A DNA stretch of 64,000 nucleotides from Campylobacter sp. CCUG 57310 (GCF_013201975.1 NZ_CP053845.1:1426001-1490000); one strand, 5' to 3'. Counted from the first letter of the stretch, positions 45,069 to 55,569 are shown. The notes: generated from the letters alone by a model not told the origin. Numbers and translations: made by a program.

Positions 45069-46330
45069 TACGCTACTCTATAACCACGAAAATAACGGTA
45101 GTATTTGCTATCGCTTTCTCACTTGTTTGTATGTTGCTTTTAACTTTTGGCAACATACAACTAAACGATATGCTCGAAAAGACTAAAGACAAGCAGATGA
45201 GTGCTATAACTTATCTTGTCGATCTTTACGAGCGCTCAAATCCGCCAAGCGACCTCTCTCAGTATTTTAAAAATTTCGGTTTAACCTACGTGGATAATAA
45301 AAATTTAGCTGCAGATATCATCGCAAACGGGCATGTGGTCCAAGCCAAGCAAACCCCGATAGGCATGATGCAATCAATCCACTACAAAGACAATGTTTTT
45401 TTGCATATCAAAAATTCAGCCTTTCAAATTCTGCTTGAGAGCAATGACGCTAAAAACATAAACGATCCGCTTTGGATAGGATTTTTTATCACGACAACCC
45501 TACTTGTATCGTTATATATATCGGTTATCAACTCGCTTGCTCCGCTTAAAAAACTTGGTAATGATATGCGAAAATTTGCTGCTGGCAACATGGACGTAGA
45601 GATAATCTCTCCAAAAACAGTAAAAACGGATGACGAAATTTCACGAGTCGCGATCGAATTTGATAACGCTGCAAGCAAGATTAGAGAGCTTATCCGCTCG
45701 CGCCAACTGTTTTTAAGAACTATTATGCACGAGCTGAAAACCCCTATCGGCAAGGGGCGGATAGTATCTGAAATGGTGCAAAACGAAACGCAAAAAAACA
45801 GGCTAATAACCATATTTGAAAAGCTTGATATGCTCATAAACGAATTTGCTAAAATCGAGCAGCTACTATCTAAAAGTTATGCGCTTAACTACCAAGAGTG
45901 CTTCTTTTCTATCATCATGGATCAGGTTAAAGATATGCTCATGCTTGACAAATTCGAAGAAAAAGTATCCTGCGAGATCAACGACGACATGCTGCTTCGC
46001 GTGGATTTTCAGCTCTTTACTCTAGCGCTTAAAAATTTGATAGATAACGCCATAAAGTACGCCGACGATAAAAAAGCTCATATAATCTGTGATAAAAACG
46101 AAATTTACGTTAAAAATTTGGGCAAACCGCTTGAAAAACCGATTGATTATTATATGCAAGCTTTTATCAGAGAAAAAAATAGCAAAAGCGCAGGAATGGG
46201 GCTTGGACTATACATCATCGAACAAATTTGCAAGATGCACAAATTTAGCCTCACATACTCCTACAAAGACGGTTATCACATCTTTTGCATAAATACAAAA
46301 CCAAAGGAAGCAGTTGAAAAAAGGGCTTGA
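45065..46330 (+). CDS. racS: sensor histidine kinase RacS
   Basis: 421 aa. Two membrane helices (about 10-30 and 137-157) flank a ~100-residue periplasmic sensor. HAMP-like linker next, then DHp with the phospho-His in RTIMHELKTPIGKGRIV, and an ATPase domain: N-box LKNLIDNAIKYAD, G-boxes SAGMGLGLYIIEQI. Paired with RacR by a 4-nt overlap. The signal it senses is not visible. The end overlaps recR by 17 nt. Confidence 0.92.
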   Translation: MIRYSITTKITVVFAIAFSLVCMLLLTFGNIQLNDMLEKTKDKQMSAITYLVDLYERSNPPSDLSQYFKNFGLTYVDNKNLAADIIANGHVVQAKQTPIGMMQSIHYKDNVFLHIKNSAFQILLESNDAKNINDPLWIGFFITTTLLVSLYISVINSLAPLKKLGNDMRKFAAGNMDVEIISPKTVKTDDEISRVAIEFDNAASKIRELIRSRQLFLRTIMHELKTPIGKGRIVSEMVQNETQKNRLITIFEKLDMLINEFAKIEQLLSKSYALNYQECFFSIIMDQVKDMLMLDKFEEKVSCEINDDMLLRVDFQLFTLALKNLIDNAIKYADDKKAHIICDKNEIYVKNLGKPLEKPIDYYMQAFIREKNSKSAGMGLGLYIIEQICKMHKFSLTYSYKDGYHIFCINTKPKEAVEKRA

Positions 46331-46886
46331 GAAATTTAACGAGCTTGTGTCCGCGTTTGAAAAGCTTCCCGGAGTCGGCAAAAAATCAGCCCAACGCTTT
46401 GCTTATCACGTCTGCTTGCAAGATACTTTTGGCGGGCTTAAGCTGGCTCAAAGTATAGAAGATGCTGTTAGATTTACAAGAAAGTGCCAAATTTGCGGCG
46501 GGCTTAGCGAAAACGAGATATGCGATATCTGCAGCGATGAAAAGCGCGACAGTACCCTTGTAGCCGTAGTAGAAAACGCAAAAGATATCTTAGTGCTTGA
46601 GCAAAACGGAATTTATAGCGGGCTATACTTCGTGCTTGATGAGATAACTCCTGAAAATATCGGCAAGCTTGAAAATATGATAGTCAAAAACGGCACTCAA
46701 GAGATAATTTTCGCCTTCACACCAAACATAAACAGCGACGCGCTTATGCTCTTTATCGAAGATCAGCTAAAAGATCTAAATGTAAAATTTAGCAAGATAG
46801 CTCAAGGAGTTCCGACCGGAGTTAGCCTTGAAAACATCGATCTACTCTCGCTTATGAAGGCGATTGAAAGCAGAACGCAGGTATAA
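46314..46886 (+). CDS. recR: recombination mediator RecR
   Basis: Acts with RecFO in loading RecA at gaps. 190 aa. Helix-hairpin-helix near the N-terminus (EKLPGVGKKSAQRFAYH), C4 zinc finger (CQICGGLSENEICDIC), then Toprim (VVENAKDILVLEQNGIYSGL) and the C-terminal ASRVPTGVSLENIDLLSL-like stretch (AQGVPTGVSLENIDLLSL). It starts with TTG 46314 after AAAGGAAG, inside racS. Confidence 0.96.
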   Translation: MKKGLEKFNELVSAFEKLPGVGKKSAQRFAYHVCLQDTFGGLKLAQSIEDAVRFTRKCQICGGLSENEICDICSDEKRDSTLVAVVENAKDILVLEQNGIYSGLYFVLDEITPENIGKLENMIVKNGTQEIIFAFTPNINSDALMLFIEDQLKDLNVKFSKIAQGVPTGVSLENIDLLSLMKAIESRTQV

Positions 46887-47067
46887 ATTTACGCTTAATC
46901 TGCAAAGAAAGCTCATAAAAGCTTTGAAATTATAAAATCAAACAAAACATGTGCTAAGCCGTAAGCCTTGCTTTGGCACAAATTCAAATTTCTAAAATTC
47001 GTAAGTCAAATTTTAAAAGCCGATAGTTCAAGCTTAAAATTTGATGATTATCTCTTTGTATGATTTA
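46887..47067. other. gap between recR and the TRAP binding protein gene
   Basis: About 180 nt between convergent genes. No ORF. Repeated short motifs containing GCTAAGCCGTAAGCC occur; I see no recognised element apart from the terminator just after it. Confidence 0.3.
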
Positions 47068-47094
47068 AAATTTACGGCATTAAGCCGTAAATTT
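47068..47094 (-). terminator. intrinsic terminator of the TRAP binding-protein gene
   Basis: Eleven-base stem AAATTTACGGC/GCCGTAAATTT (47068-47078 with 47084-47094), 5-nt loop, 7 nt after the stop on the minus strand and followed by T-rich sequence. Confidence 0.75.
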
Positions 47095-47101
47095 AAGTTG
47101 A

Positions 47102-48178
47102 TTATTTTGAAGATTTTTCTATATAAGAAAACTCAGAAATTTTAGTCCATTCTCTAGCTTTTTTCAAAAACGCTCTTTGAGAATCAAGAATTTCTTTAAA
47201 CAACGCGTCCTTGCTAGCCTCTTCGTCTAAAATTTCATCAGTCGCTTTCTTAAGCGCACTCATCACATCCTCAGGAAATGACTTAACCTGAATATCAGGA
47301 AATTCGCTTTTCATCTTGTTCCAAAATTCGCTATTTTCATAATACGCTTTTGTGAAAAGATCGCTTGCGACTTTATTCATAGCTCCTTCTAAAATCGCCC
47401 TTAGATCCGCAGGTAGCTTTTCAAAGCTCTTTTTATTTACGAAAAACTGAGTCTGACCGCTTGGTTCTTGCCAGCCGGTGTAGTAAAATTTAGCAACCTT
47501 ATGAAAGCCAAGCCCCATATCAAAAGCAGGACTTACCCACTCTACAGAGTCAATCGTCCCCATCTCAAGCGCCATATAAAGCTCGCCGATAGGAATCGTG
47601 TTTATCACTACACCGAGTTTAGCCATAACCTCGCCGCCAAAGCCGGGAATTCGCACTTTTAGGCCTTTAAGATCATCTAAGCTCTTAACCTCTTTTTTAA
47701 ACCAACCGCCCATTTGAGTGCCTGTGTCGCCCGCGTTAAATACTTTAATGTTGTATCTATCATAAACTTTAGCCTCAAGCTCTTTACCGCCGCCAAATTC
47801 ATACCAAGCGCGAAGCTCGCTTGCCGTCATACCAAAAGGAAGCGCGGTAAAAAACATCGTTCTTGCGTCTTTTCCTTTATAATAATAAGAAGCAGTGTGT
47901 CCAATATCGTATTGTCCGCTCTTTACAAAATCAAGTATGCCAAATGGCGACTTGTGCTTTGACGGATGATCAACTCTTATCTCAAGTCTTCCTCCCGACA
48001 TCTCTTCGGCAAGGCGCTTAAATTCCTTAATCGCATCTCCAAGCACCGGTGTAGTGCTCTCCCAAGTGCTGGCTACTTTAAGTTTATATGTCTTGCTGTC
48101 CGCAAAGCCAAAAGTTACGGCAGCCATCGTTAATAAAACAGCTAAAACCGCTTTTGGCTTCATCGCGTTTAAAAACAT
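47102..48178 (-). CDS. TRAP transporter substrate-binding protein, TakP-like
   Basis: 358 aa periplasmic receptor. Signal peptide (MKPKAVLAVLLTMAAVTFGF, after five leading residues), then the DctP fold with TGTQMGGWFKKEV, LKGLKVRIPGFGGEVMAKLG, and the EMGTIDSVEWVSPAFDMGLG segment typical of the TakP/FcbT1 branch (2-keto acid and related binders). AAGGAGAGATA precedes the first ATG. It stands alone with a terminator; no membrane subunits are next to it. The only TRAP permease pair in the window (13167-15013) is of the same branch, so the parts may work together. Confidence 0.9.
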   Translation of the reverse strand: MFLNAMKPKAVLAVLLTMAAVTFGFADSKTYKLKVASTWESTTPVLGDAIKEFKRLAEEMSGGRLEIRVDHPSKHKSPFGILDFVKSGQYDIGHTASYYYKGKDARTMFFTALPFGMTASELRAWYEFGGGKELEAKVYDRYNIKVFNAGDTGTQMGGWFKKEVKSLDDLKGLKVRIPGFGGEVMAKLGVVINTIPIGELYMALEMGTIDSVEWVSPAFDMGLGFHKVAKFYYTGWQEPSGQTQFFVNKKSFEKLPADLRAILEGAMNKVASDLFTKAYYENSEFWNKMKSEFPDIQVKSFPEDVMSALKKATDEILDEEASKDALFKEILDSQRAFLKKAREWTKISEFSYIEKSSK

Positions 48179-48343
48179 TATCTCTCCTTTAGGTTAAAAA
48201 TATCTAGGAATTATATAAAATTTTGCAAGAGGCTTTATAAAAATGTGTAGATAAAAGTTTCGTTTTTCGTTAAAAGCTACGAATTGTAACTATTTTGTTT
48301 CTAAAATTTAGATAGAATTACCAAAATCAAATCAAGGGCAACT

Positions 48344-49801
48344 ATGATAAAAAAGACAAAAATTCTAGCGACTATCGGACCCGCCAGCGAAAGCGAAGAG
48401 ATACTTGAAGAGCTTGTAGAAGCCGGAGTAAATGCATTTAGACTAAATTTCAGCCACGGCACGCACGAATATCACAAAGCAAATATAGAAAAGATAAGAA
48501 GAATAGAAAAAAAGCTAAACTATCGCATCGGCATCTTTCAAGATATCTGTGGACCAAAAATAAGGATAGGTAAGCTCAAAGAGCCTTTTGCACTCAAAGC
48601 GGGCGATATCATAGAGGTTTACGGCACTGAAATACTAGGCGAGCAAACTGCACAAAATCGCTACAAACTAAGCATCAACCAGCCTCAAATTTTACCTATA
48701 TTAAAAGAGGGAGAATACATCTACTTATATGACGGCTCAATCCGTGCAAGAGTCATAAAAAGCGGAAAAGTCGTAGAGGCGATGATAGAAAATAACGGAA
48801 TTTTAAGCTCAAACAAGGGAGTAAATTTCCCAAATACAAAGATAAATATCGAAGTTATTACGCCAAAAGACAAGGAAGATCTTAAATTTGGCGCTCAAAA
48901 CGGAGTAAATTTCGTAGCGATATCCTTCGTACAAAACGCAAACGACATCATCAAAGCAAGAGAAATTTTAAAAACCTTTGGCTCAAAAGCTAAAATTTAC
49001 GCCAAGATAGAGAAATTTGACGCCGTAGAAAATATAGACGAAATCATAGCAGTAAGCGACGGTATCATGGTTGCGCGTGGAGATCTTGGCATAGAAGTAC
49101 CTTACTACAAAGTGCCAACCATACAAAAGCTAATCATCAAAAAAGCAAATGAAGCGGCCAAACCAGTCATCACGGCAACTCAAATGATGCTAAGCATGAC
49201 AGAGCATGAAACCGCAACAAGAGCCGAGATAAGCGATGTGGCTAACGCCATCCTTGACGGTACCGACGCGGTCATGCTAAGCGAAGAAAGTGCCATAGGC
49301 AAAAACCCCGTAGCCGTCGTAAAAGCGATGAAAAATACTATCGTGCAAGTGCAGCAAATTTATCCTTTTAATAAATTTGACGCTTTTAGCTACTACGATG
49401 AGACCGACATGGTAGCCTCCAGCACCACACGCCTTGCTACTCAACTTAAGGTTGACGGCATACTTTCAGTAACGGGCTCGGGAAAATCGGCTATAAAAAT
49501 GGCAAGGTACCGCACGGATATCGATATCATAGCAGTTACCCACGATGAAGAGACGGCTCATTCGCTAACTCTGGCTTGGGGCGTGATACCTGCGTTTACG
49601 GTTGAGCAGGATATGCTAAATTTAATCATCGCCAAAACAACCAAAAAGGCGTGCGATCTTGGATTTATCCAAAAAGATAAGACTTACATAATGACTGCGG
49701 GATATCCTGCCGGAGTTGAGGGTAGCACCAACCTTATACGTATATTAAAACAAGATCAGATCGATTATTACATCGACGTGGCAAACAGCTTAGAGAAGTG
49801 A
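48344..49801 (+). CDS. pyk: pyruvate kinase
   Basis: PEP plus ADP to pyruvate plus ATP. 485 aa, full length. KTKILATIGPASES, VNAFRLNFSHGTHEYHK, the catalytic signature region KIEKFDAVENIDEIIAVSDG and MVARGDLGIEVP, and PVITATQMMLSMTEHETATR are all present. The C-terminal domain (from about 350) is the regulatory/interface part. With pckA and pycB it completes the PEP-pyruvate-oxaloacetate node in the window. Weak AAGGG site precedes the ATG. Confidence 0.97.
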   Translation: MIKKTKILATIGPASESEEILEELVEAGVNAFRLNFSHGTHEYHKANIEKIRRIEKKLNYRIGIFQDICGPKIRIGKLKEPFALKAGDIIEVYGTEILGEQTAQNRYKLSINQPQILPILKEGEYIYLYDGSIRARVIKSGKVVEAMIENNGILSSNKGVNFPNTKINIEVITPKDKEDLKFGAQNGVNFVAISFVQNANDIIKAREILKTFGSKAKIYAKIEKFDAVENIDEIIAVSDGIMVARGDLGIEVPYYKVPTIQKLIIKKANEAAKPVITATQMMLSMTEHETATRAEISDVANAILDGTDAVMLSEESAIGKNPVAVVKAMKNTIVQVQQIYPFNKFDAFSYYDETDMVASSTTRLATQLKVDGILSVTGSGKSAIKMARYRTDIDIIAVTHDEETAHSLTLAWGVIPAFTVEQDMLNLIIAKTTKKACDLGFIQKDKTYIMTAGYPAGVEGSTNLIRILKQDQIDYYIDVANSLEK

Positions 49802-49808
49802 GGCAAAA

Positions 49809-50066
49809 ATGCAGAGTATAAAAAAATGGCTTAAAATAGGTGCGATTATCGCGGTTGTGCTTGCTATCATCATAGGTTTTCTAATCGTGCCGTTTTTAAA
49901 CGTGGATCGAATTCAAAGATTTATCCTAACTGATAGCCAAACAAAGGTTACCGAGAAGCTCTCAAAACAGCAAGATGATATGCTCATGCTTTTAAAGGAG
50001 CAAAACGAGCTTCAAAAGCAAATTTTAACCGAGCTTAAAAGACTAAATTTAGATAAATCTCAGTAG
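49809..50066 (+). CDS. small membrane-anchored coiled-coil protein
   Basis: 85 aa, unrecognised. One N-terminal helix (GAIIAVVLAIIIGFLIVPFL, about 11-30), then a charged coiled coil (KVTEKLSKQQDDMLMLLKEQ, NELQKQILTELKRLN). Start 7 nt after pyk, so it is cotranscribed. Likely a bitopic inner-membrane protein; no function can be assigned. Confidence 0.75.
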   Translation: MQSIKKWLKIGAIIAVVLAIIIGFLIVPFLNVDRIQRFILTDSQTKVTEKLSKQQDDMLMLLKEQNELQKQILTELKRLNLDKSQ

Positions 50067-50104
50067 ATAAATTGTCTGTAAAATTAATAAATCAGCAGGC
50101 GCAA

Positions 50105-50890
50105 TTAAATCAAAAAAGCTTTCCTCATAGAGACTTCTATCCTGCTTTCATCAAGTTCGTTTGAATAGAATAAATTTAGAGCTAAAACCGCTTGATAAAG
50201 AAGCATATCGCTTCCATTTTTAGCGGTAGCTCCAAGTGAAACGGCTAAGGTTAAAAACGGTGTAGGTTTATTGTAGATAACATCAAAAGCAAATTTGCTT
50301 CGTCGTAAAACATCTTGTAAAATTTCTTTTGGCGATGGCAAGCTATCGTCATTTAATCCTGCGGAAGTAGTATTTACTACCAAATCAAAATCACGAATTT
50401 TAAATTTATCCCAAGTAAATTTATTAAATTCGCCAAAATTTTCTAGCCTAGCCAAGCCTCTATTTAATACGCAAACATCGACATTTGCGCTACTAAGAGC
50501 GTAAGCAACGGCTTTAGCGGTGCCGCCCGCTCCTAAGATGAGAGCTGATTTTATCTCGCCAAAATTTTCTATCGCTTTTAAAAACCCGAGCGCATCCGTG
50601 TTATATCCGTAAATTTCATCATTTTTTAAAACAATTGTATTTACAGAGCCGATTTTTAAGGCGCTTTCTTCAACTACGTCGCATTGATTTAGAGCTATCT
50701 CCTTATGAGGGACGGTTATGTTGGCTCCGTTAAGTTTTAGCTCTTTAAATTTATTGACTAAATTTGATCCGTCTTCAAGCAGATATCTTGAATAAATCCC
50801 GTCAAGCCCCATTTCGCTAAGAGCCAAGTTATGAAGTCTCGGCGAAATGGAGTGTGATATAGGATTTCCAAAAACGGCAAAGAATTTCAT
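50105..50890 (-). CDS. aroE: shikimate 5-dehydrogenase
   Basis: NADPH-dependent reduction of 3-dehydroshikimate. 261 aa, full length. FAVFGNPISHSISPRLHNLA, NITVPHKEIALNQCD (Lys/Asp catalytic pair), ALILGAGGTAKAVAYALSSA (nucleotide-binding) and NTTSAGLNDDSL are present. Last gene of a long minus-strand operon; its ATG overlaps the stop of the SPOR gene by one base. aroA is at the left edge of the window. Confidence 0.97.
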   Translation of the reverse strand: MKFFAVFGNPISHSISPRLHNLALSEMGLDGIYSRYLLEDGSNLVNKFKELKLNGANITVPHKEIALNQCDVVEESALKIGSVNTIVLKNDEIYGYNTDALGFLKAIENFGEIKSALILGAGGTAKAVAYALSSANVDVCVLNRGLARLENFGEFNKFTWDKFKIRDFDLVVNTTSAGLNDDSLPSPKEILQDVLRRSKFAFDVIYNKPTPFLTLAVSLGATAKNGSDMLLYQAVLALNLFYSNELDESRIEVSMRKAFLI

Positions 50891-51795
50891 TACTTAATAT
50901 TTACTATAAATGCACCGCTTGCAATATTTTTCTTAATTTTAGCCAGCTCGCCCGCAAGCTCTTTGCTGCTATAAGGACCTACTAGAATTTTAATTACTTT
51001 GTTTCCTTTAACCGTAGTTCCGTAGAGATTATAAGTATAACCGTTTGCTTTAAGCTTTCTTATCTCTGCTGAATTTTCATCAAATTTACTAACGGCAAAT
51101 ACTTGGATATATGTCCCGCTAGGAGGAGTTACGCTAGGATCTTTTGAGTCAGCTTTAGAAACAGGCGTATCTTTTTTAGGCTGCTCTGCTTTTTTCTCAG
51201 GCTTTTTAACTTCATCTTTTGGATTAACTACTGTTATCTTTGGCTCTTGCTTTGTAGATTTTTCTGCTTTAGCGTCTGTTTTTTTAGTAGTTTCGCTAGC
51301 TTTTTTCTCAGGCTCTATAACTTTTTGTATAGTCTTAGGCTCTTGTTCAACGCTTAAATTTTGCTCTTGCTTATGCTTAGAATCTTTATCTTTTAAAGCC
51401 TTAACCATATCCTCAAAACTATCTTGCGTCTTTCCTTCCGGTATGATAGGAACTTGCTGGAACAACTCGTCGTTTTTAGCAGGTTCTTCAGGTTTTGGCT
51501 GCACAGGAGTAGGCACCGGCTTAGCTTCGTTTTGAGCTAAAGCACCATCTTGAGTTTTGGTTGTAGCAGGAGGCGTAGGTTTAGGCGCCTGCGGTTCCGG
51601 AGGAAGAACAAGTCTTGAATCAGGCTGCGCTACAGTGCTATCTTGTCCGCTTGAGTTTAAAATTTTCATCGCAACCAAAACACCTAAAAATACTATAAGC
51701 GCCAGCGCGATTAGCATTAAAATTTTCTTTGTGTTTTTACCTTTTTTTTCATCATTTTTTTCGAGCATGATATCTCGTAATTCATTATATTCCAT
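50890..51795 (-). CDS. SPOR-domain membrane protein
   Basis: 301 aa. Cytoplasmic head (to about 24), one helix (KKILMLIALALIVFLGVLVA), a long Pro/Lys/Glu/Gln-rich periplasmic linker, and a C-terminal SPOR domain (about 225-301: GTYIQVFAVSKFDENSAEIR, VGPYSSKELAGELAKIKKN) that binds denuded glycan strands at the septum. Resembles FtsN-like or DedD-like divisome accessories. Conserved between aroE and DUF1882 in this group. Confidence 0.88.
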   Translation of the reverse strand: MEYNELRDIMLEKNDEKKGKNTKKILMLIALALIVFLGVLVAMKILNSSGQDSTVAQPDSRLVLPPEPQAPKPTPPATTKTQDGALAQNEAKPVPTPVQPKPEEPAKNDELFQQVPIIPEGKTQDSFEDMVKALKDKDSKHKQEQNLSVEQEPKTIQKVIEPEKKASETTKKTDAKAEKSTKQEPKITVVNPKDEVKKPEKKAEQPKKDTPVSKADSKDPSVTPPSGTYIQVFAVSKFDENSAEIRKLKANGYTYNLYGTTVKGNKVIKILVGPYSSKELAGELAKIKKNIASGAFIVNIK

Positions 51796-51804
51796 CTTAT
51801 CTCC

Positions 51805-52347
51805 TTACATATGCTTAGACCACGATGCCCCACGTTCCTTTTGATAGACTTTATAGGGCAAAGTAAGTATGTTAAAATCTCTTGGAACTTCAAGTGTCGG
51901 AAACACTCTCCACTCCTTTGCTAGCCGCTGAGACAAAAGCATGGATAGCTTGCTTGCCAGCTGATAGCCTTCATTTAGCGTTGTGTGACCTTTATGTATA
52001 TACAGGTGCAAATGCCCAGGTGTCTTAGTCTCATACGCCGTAAAATTTATATACCCCTCTTCTCTAAGCAACAACTGTGCCCTGTGCCAAAATCGCTCGG
52101 GCGTGCGTCCGTTATAATCAAACACGATATTTTCAACTTTATCGCTTGCACTTATCAAAGAGTGCGCTGCAATAATCTTGCCTTCGTTATGATCTTTTAT
52201 CACTTGAAAATTTAACGGTTCGTCAATTTTTTCAAATTTATTAAAAAATATCCTTCCTTTGTGATCAATCTTATTTACGATATTATCGCGCTTAACCCAA
52301 TAATGGGTCGTGATCATCTTAATTAGCGTTATATCTATATTTTGCAT
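51805..52347 (-). CDS. DUF1882 family protein
   Basis: 180 aa. The family is known mostly from epsilonproteobacteria and its function is unknown. Features: MITTHYWVKRDNIVNKIDHK near the N-terminus, GRTPERFWHRAQLLLREEGY in the middle and HLHLYIHKGHTTLNEGYQLA near the C-terminus. No signal or membrane helix. Its ATG overlaps the glyA stop by one base (TAATG). It has stayed next to glyA in Campylobacter genomes as I recall. Confidence 0.88.
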   Translation of the reverse strand: MQNIDITLIKMITTHYWVKRDNIVNKIDHKGRIFFNKFEKIDEPLNFQVIKDHNEGKIIAAHSLISASDKVENIVFDYNGRTPERFWHRAQLLLREEGYINFTAYETKTPGHLHLYIHKGHTTLNEGYQLASKLSMLLSQRLAKEWRVFPTLEVPRDFNILTLPYKVYQKERGASWSKHM

Positions 52348-53591
52348 TAATACATTGCTCTATCATAGATGATAAATTTGCTCGCAAGCTCTTTTAGTTC
52401 GGCTTTTATCTTGCTTTGAAGCTCTGTATTATTTATATCATCAAGCACGTCGGCTATCTTATTTGCGATAAGCTCAAATTCGCTCTCTTTCATTCCTCTA
52501 GCCGTAAGCGCCGGGCTTCCTACACGAATTCCGCTTGTTACAAACGGGCTTCTTGTCTCGCCTGGGACCGTGTTTTTATTAACTGTAATTCCTGCGTTTC
52601 CAAGAGCTATGTCAGCCTCTTTACCGCTAAATTCTTTATTTAAAAAGCTCATTAAGATTAGGTGATTATCAGTACCTCCGCTTACTAGATCGTATCCTCT
52701 AGCCATTAGCACTTCGCCCAGCTTTTTAGCGTTTGCTTTAACTTGCTTTGCATAAATTTTCCACTCAGGAGATAAGTTATGCTTAAATCCTACCGCCTTA
52801 CCTGCGATAACATGCACGAGAGGCCCACCTTGAATTCCGGGGAAAATCGCCGAATTTATCTTTTTAGCATACTCTTCGTTGTTTGTCATTATGATACCGC
52901 CGCGAGGTCCTCTTAACGTCTTGTGAGTCGTTGAGCTTACCACGTCACAATGCGGAAACGGATTTTGATGCTCGCCTGCAACGACAAGTCCTGCGATATG
53001 AGCTACATCCGCAAATAATATCGCGCCAACCTCATCGGCTATCTCGCGAAATTTCTTAAATTCAATCTCTCTTGTATAAGCACTAGCTCCGCAAACTATC
53101 ATTTTTGGTTTTACGATTTTAGCGATATCAAGCACTCTTTCGTAGTTTATCCTGCCGTCAAGCTCAACTCCGTAAAAAAAGCTCTCATAAATTTTACCCG
53201 AGCTACTTACCTTTGCACCGTGCGTAAGGTGTCCGCCATGGCTTAAATCCATACCTAAAATTTTATCTCCCGGATTTAAAAGCGCTCCATATACGCCTTG
53301 GTTTGCTTGAGAGCCCGAATTTGGCTGAACGTTTGCAAATTCGCAACCAAAAAGCTCTTTACATCTATCTATGGCGATCTGCTCGATCTGATCTACGAAT
53401 TCGCATCCGCCATAGTAGCGTTTGCCAGGATAACCCTCGGCATATTTGTTTGTAAGGATTGAGCCCATCACTTCCATCACTTCAGGATAGGTAAAATTCT
53501 CGCTAGCTATCATCTCCAAATGATCGCATTGGCGCTTTAGCTCGGATTGTGTTAAGTCAAAAATTTCTTTATCATAGTTTTGTAAACTCAT
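52347..53591 (-). CDS. glyA: serine hydroxymethyltransferase
   Basis: PLP enzyme: serine plus tetrahydrofolate to glycine plus methylene-tetrahydrofolate. 414 aa. Key blocks: [60 protein letters not shown], and the PLP-lysine in [19 protein letters not shown]. Four-base overlap with lysS upstream (ATGA). Confidence 0.98.
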   Translation of the reverse strand: MSLQNYDKEIFDLTQSELKRQCDHLEMIASENFTYPEVMEVMGSILTNKYAEGYPGKRYYGGCEFVDQIEQIAIDRCKELFGCEFANVQPNSGSQANQGVYGALLNPGDKILGMDLSHGGHLTHGAKVSSSGKIYESFFYGVELDGRINYERVLDIAKIVKPKMIVCGASAYTREIEFKKFREIADEVGAILFADVAHIAGLVVAGEHQNPFPHCDVVSSTTHKTLRGPRGGIIMTNNEEYAKKINSAIFPGIQGGPLVHVIAGKAVGFKHNLSPEWKIYAKQVKANAKKLGEVLMARGYDLVSGGTDNHLILMSFLNKEFSGKEADIALGNAGITVNKNTVPGETRSPFVTSGIRVGSPALTARGMKESEFELIANKIADVLDDINNTELQSKIKAELKELASKFIIYDRAMY

Positions 53592-55099
53592 TTTTCATTC
53601 TCCTTGATTTCGTTTTTAAGAGGTCTCATCGCAGGAAACAGCACCACATCCCGAATGGATTTTTTATTAGTTAGCAGCATCACAAGTCTATCTATGCCTA
53701 TACCTTGCCCTGCAGTCGGCGGCATAGCGTACCCAAGAGCCTTTACGTAATCCTCATCCATGGCGTGCGCTTCGTCATTACCGGCATCTTTAGCTTTAAT
53801 TTGCTCAGAGAAGCGGTTATACTGATCAATCGGATCATTAAGCTCGTTAAATCCGTTTGCTATCTCTCGGCCTGCGATAAAGAGCTCAAATCTTTCAGCT
53901 ATTTCAGGATTAGAATCGCTTCTTCTTGAAAGCGGGCTAATAGAAATAGGAAAATCTATAATAAAAGTCGGATTTATAAGCTTGCTTTCTACGTAATTAT
54001 CAAAAAGCTCGGCTTGCAAATGACCCAAATCAAGCTTGGCGTTTGCCTCAAATCCATCGGCCTTTAACTTAGCTAAAATTTGATCCTTGTCTTCAATTAC
54101 ATCTGCCGGAATTTCGCCTACTTCAATGAGAGCCTTTTTATAACTCATCCTCTTAAAAGGCTTTGAAAAATCAATCTGCATTCCGTCAAATTCTACAACT
54201 TTTTCCATATCAAGCTTATCAAACAACACTCCAAACAGCTCTTCCGTAAGCCCCATAAGATCGTGGTATGTGTGATACGCCCAGTAAAATTCGATACTTG
54301 TAAATTCAGGATTGTGAGTTAGATCCATGCCCTCGTTTCTGAAATTTCTATTCATCTCATAAACGGCTTCAAATCCTCCTACTATAAGACGCTTGAGGTA
54401 AAGCTCAGGCGCAATTCTCATATAGCGATTTATACCAAGAGCGTTATGAAAAGTTACAAACGGCTTAGCGTTAGCTCCGCCTGCTATCGGGTGCATCATC
54501 GGGGTTTCAACTTCTAAAAAGCCCTTATCTTCAAAAAATCTTCTTATAGTGCTAACTATGATAGAGCGCTTTTTAAAATCCGTCCTTACCTCAGGATTCA
54601 TAATCATATCAAGGTATCTTTGGCGATATCTAGTTTCGATATCCACAAGCCCGTGATACTTTTCAGGAAGCGGGCAGATAGCCTTAGTGGCTAGAGTAAG
54701 TTCGCTAACATGCATAGAAAATTCGCCTGTTCTGGTTACAAACGCATAGCCTCTAACAAAGATGATGTCGCCTACTTCGATATTTTTCTTTACGACTTTA
54801 AACCAGTCGGGATCAAGAGTCTTGTTGCTAAAATAAATTTGTAAATTTCCATCTTCATCTTCGATATTGGCAAATATCGCTTTGCCCGCATCGCGTATTA
54901 GCTTAACGCGACCCGCAAGGCTTACGAACTGCCCTTCGGCACTCTTTGACTCGGTATCTTTGATATGGTTAAATTTAAGTCTGAATTTTGAGATATTCAT
55001 ATCTCGTCTTAAGAAGTGAGGATATGGGTTTATACCCATTTGTCTTAGCTCCTCGATGGTTTTTAATCTTTGAATTTCCAGCTGATTTTCAAATATCAC
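53588..55099 (-). CDS. lysS: lysine--tRNA ligase, class II
   Basis: 503 aa from GTG 55099 ([20 protein letters not shown] after AAAGGTAAAGTA); a 10-codon longer ATG start at 55129 would overlap fur by 19 nt and is less family-like. N-terminal OB-fold anticodon-binding domain (about 40-150), class II core with motif 2 ([20 protein letters not shown]) and motif 3 ([20 protein letters not shown]). Charges tRNA-Lys. Confidence 0.96.
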   Translation of the reverse strand: MIFENQLEIQRLKTIEELRQMGINPYPHFLRRDMNISKFRLKFNHIKDTESKSAEGQFVSLAGRVKLIRDAGKAIFANIEDEDGNLQIYFSNKTLDPDWFKVVKKNIEVGDIIFVRGYAFVTRTGEFSMHVSELTLATKAICPLPEKYHGLVDIETRYRQRYLDMIMNPEVRTDFKKRSIIVSTIRRFFEDKGFLEVETPMMHPIAGGANAKPFVTFHNALGINRYMRIAPELYLKRLIVGGFEAVYEMNRNFRNEGMDLTHNPEFTSIEFYWAYHTYHDLMGLTEELFGVLFDKLDMEKVVEFDGMQIDFSKPFKRMSYKKALIEVGEIPADVIEDKDQILAKLKADGFEANAKLDLGHLQAELFDNYVESKLINPTFIIDFPISISPLSRRSDSNPEIAERFELFIAGREIANGFNELNDPIDQYNRFSEQIKAKDAGNDEAHAMDEDYVKALGYAMPPTAGQGIGIDRLVMLLTNKKSIRDVVLFPAMRPLKNEIKENEK

Positions 55100-55110
55100 T
55101 ACTTTACCTT

Positions 55111-55566
55111 TTAAATTTTTTTGCTGCAATCTTTACAAATTCCGTAAAGTTGCATCATGTGGCCGGTTAGTTTAAATCCGTGCTCTTTTGCTATATTCAT
55201 CTGTCTTTTTTCTATAGTGTGATCTTCAAATTCTATTATGGCGCCGCAACGTCTGCATATCATATGATCGTGGTGAGGCTTTGTGGCAAGTTCAAATTTT
55301 TTACCTTGAGAGCCAAAACTGATTGAAGTAACCATCTCTGATTCCTCAAGCAAATTTAGAGTTCTATAAACTGTTGCGATGCCTATATTTAGCTCGGGAT
55401 GAGCCTCTTTGATAAACAGATATAATTTCTCAGGCGTAAAATGCTCGTCGTTATTATAAAGAGTTTTTAGCAAAACTTCACGCTGCTGAGTATATTTAAG
55501 CCCATTTTCTTTTAAAACTTTTTTGAATTTTTCAAGCAGTGCGTCATATTCTAAATTTTCAATCAT
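55111..55566 (-). CDS. fur: ferric uptake regulator Fur
   Basis: 151 aa. N-terminal winged helix ([34 protein letters not shown]), metal sites [18 protein letters not shown], and a C-terminal CxxC ([10 protein letters not shown]). Represses iron-uptake genes with Fe2+. As I recall, in C. jejuni fur is likewise in the operon with gatC and cvpA-like upstream and lysS-glyA downstream, with no dedicated promoter adjacent to fur. Confidence 0.97.
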   Translation of the reverse strand: MIENLEYDALLEKFKKVLKENGLKYTQQREVLLKTLYNNDEHFTPEKLYLFIKEAHPELNIGIATVYRTLNLLEESEMVTSISFGSQGKKFELATKPHHDHMICRRCGAIIEFEDHTIEKRQMNIAKEHGFKLTGHMMQLYGICKDCSKKI

Positions 55567-55569
55567 CTT

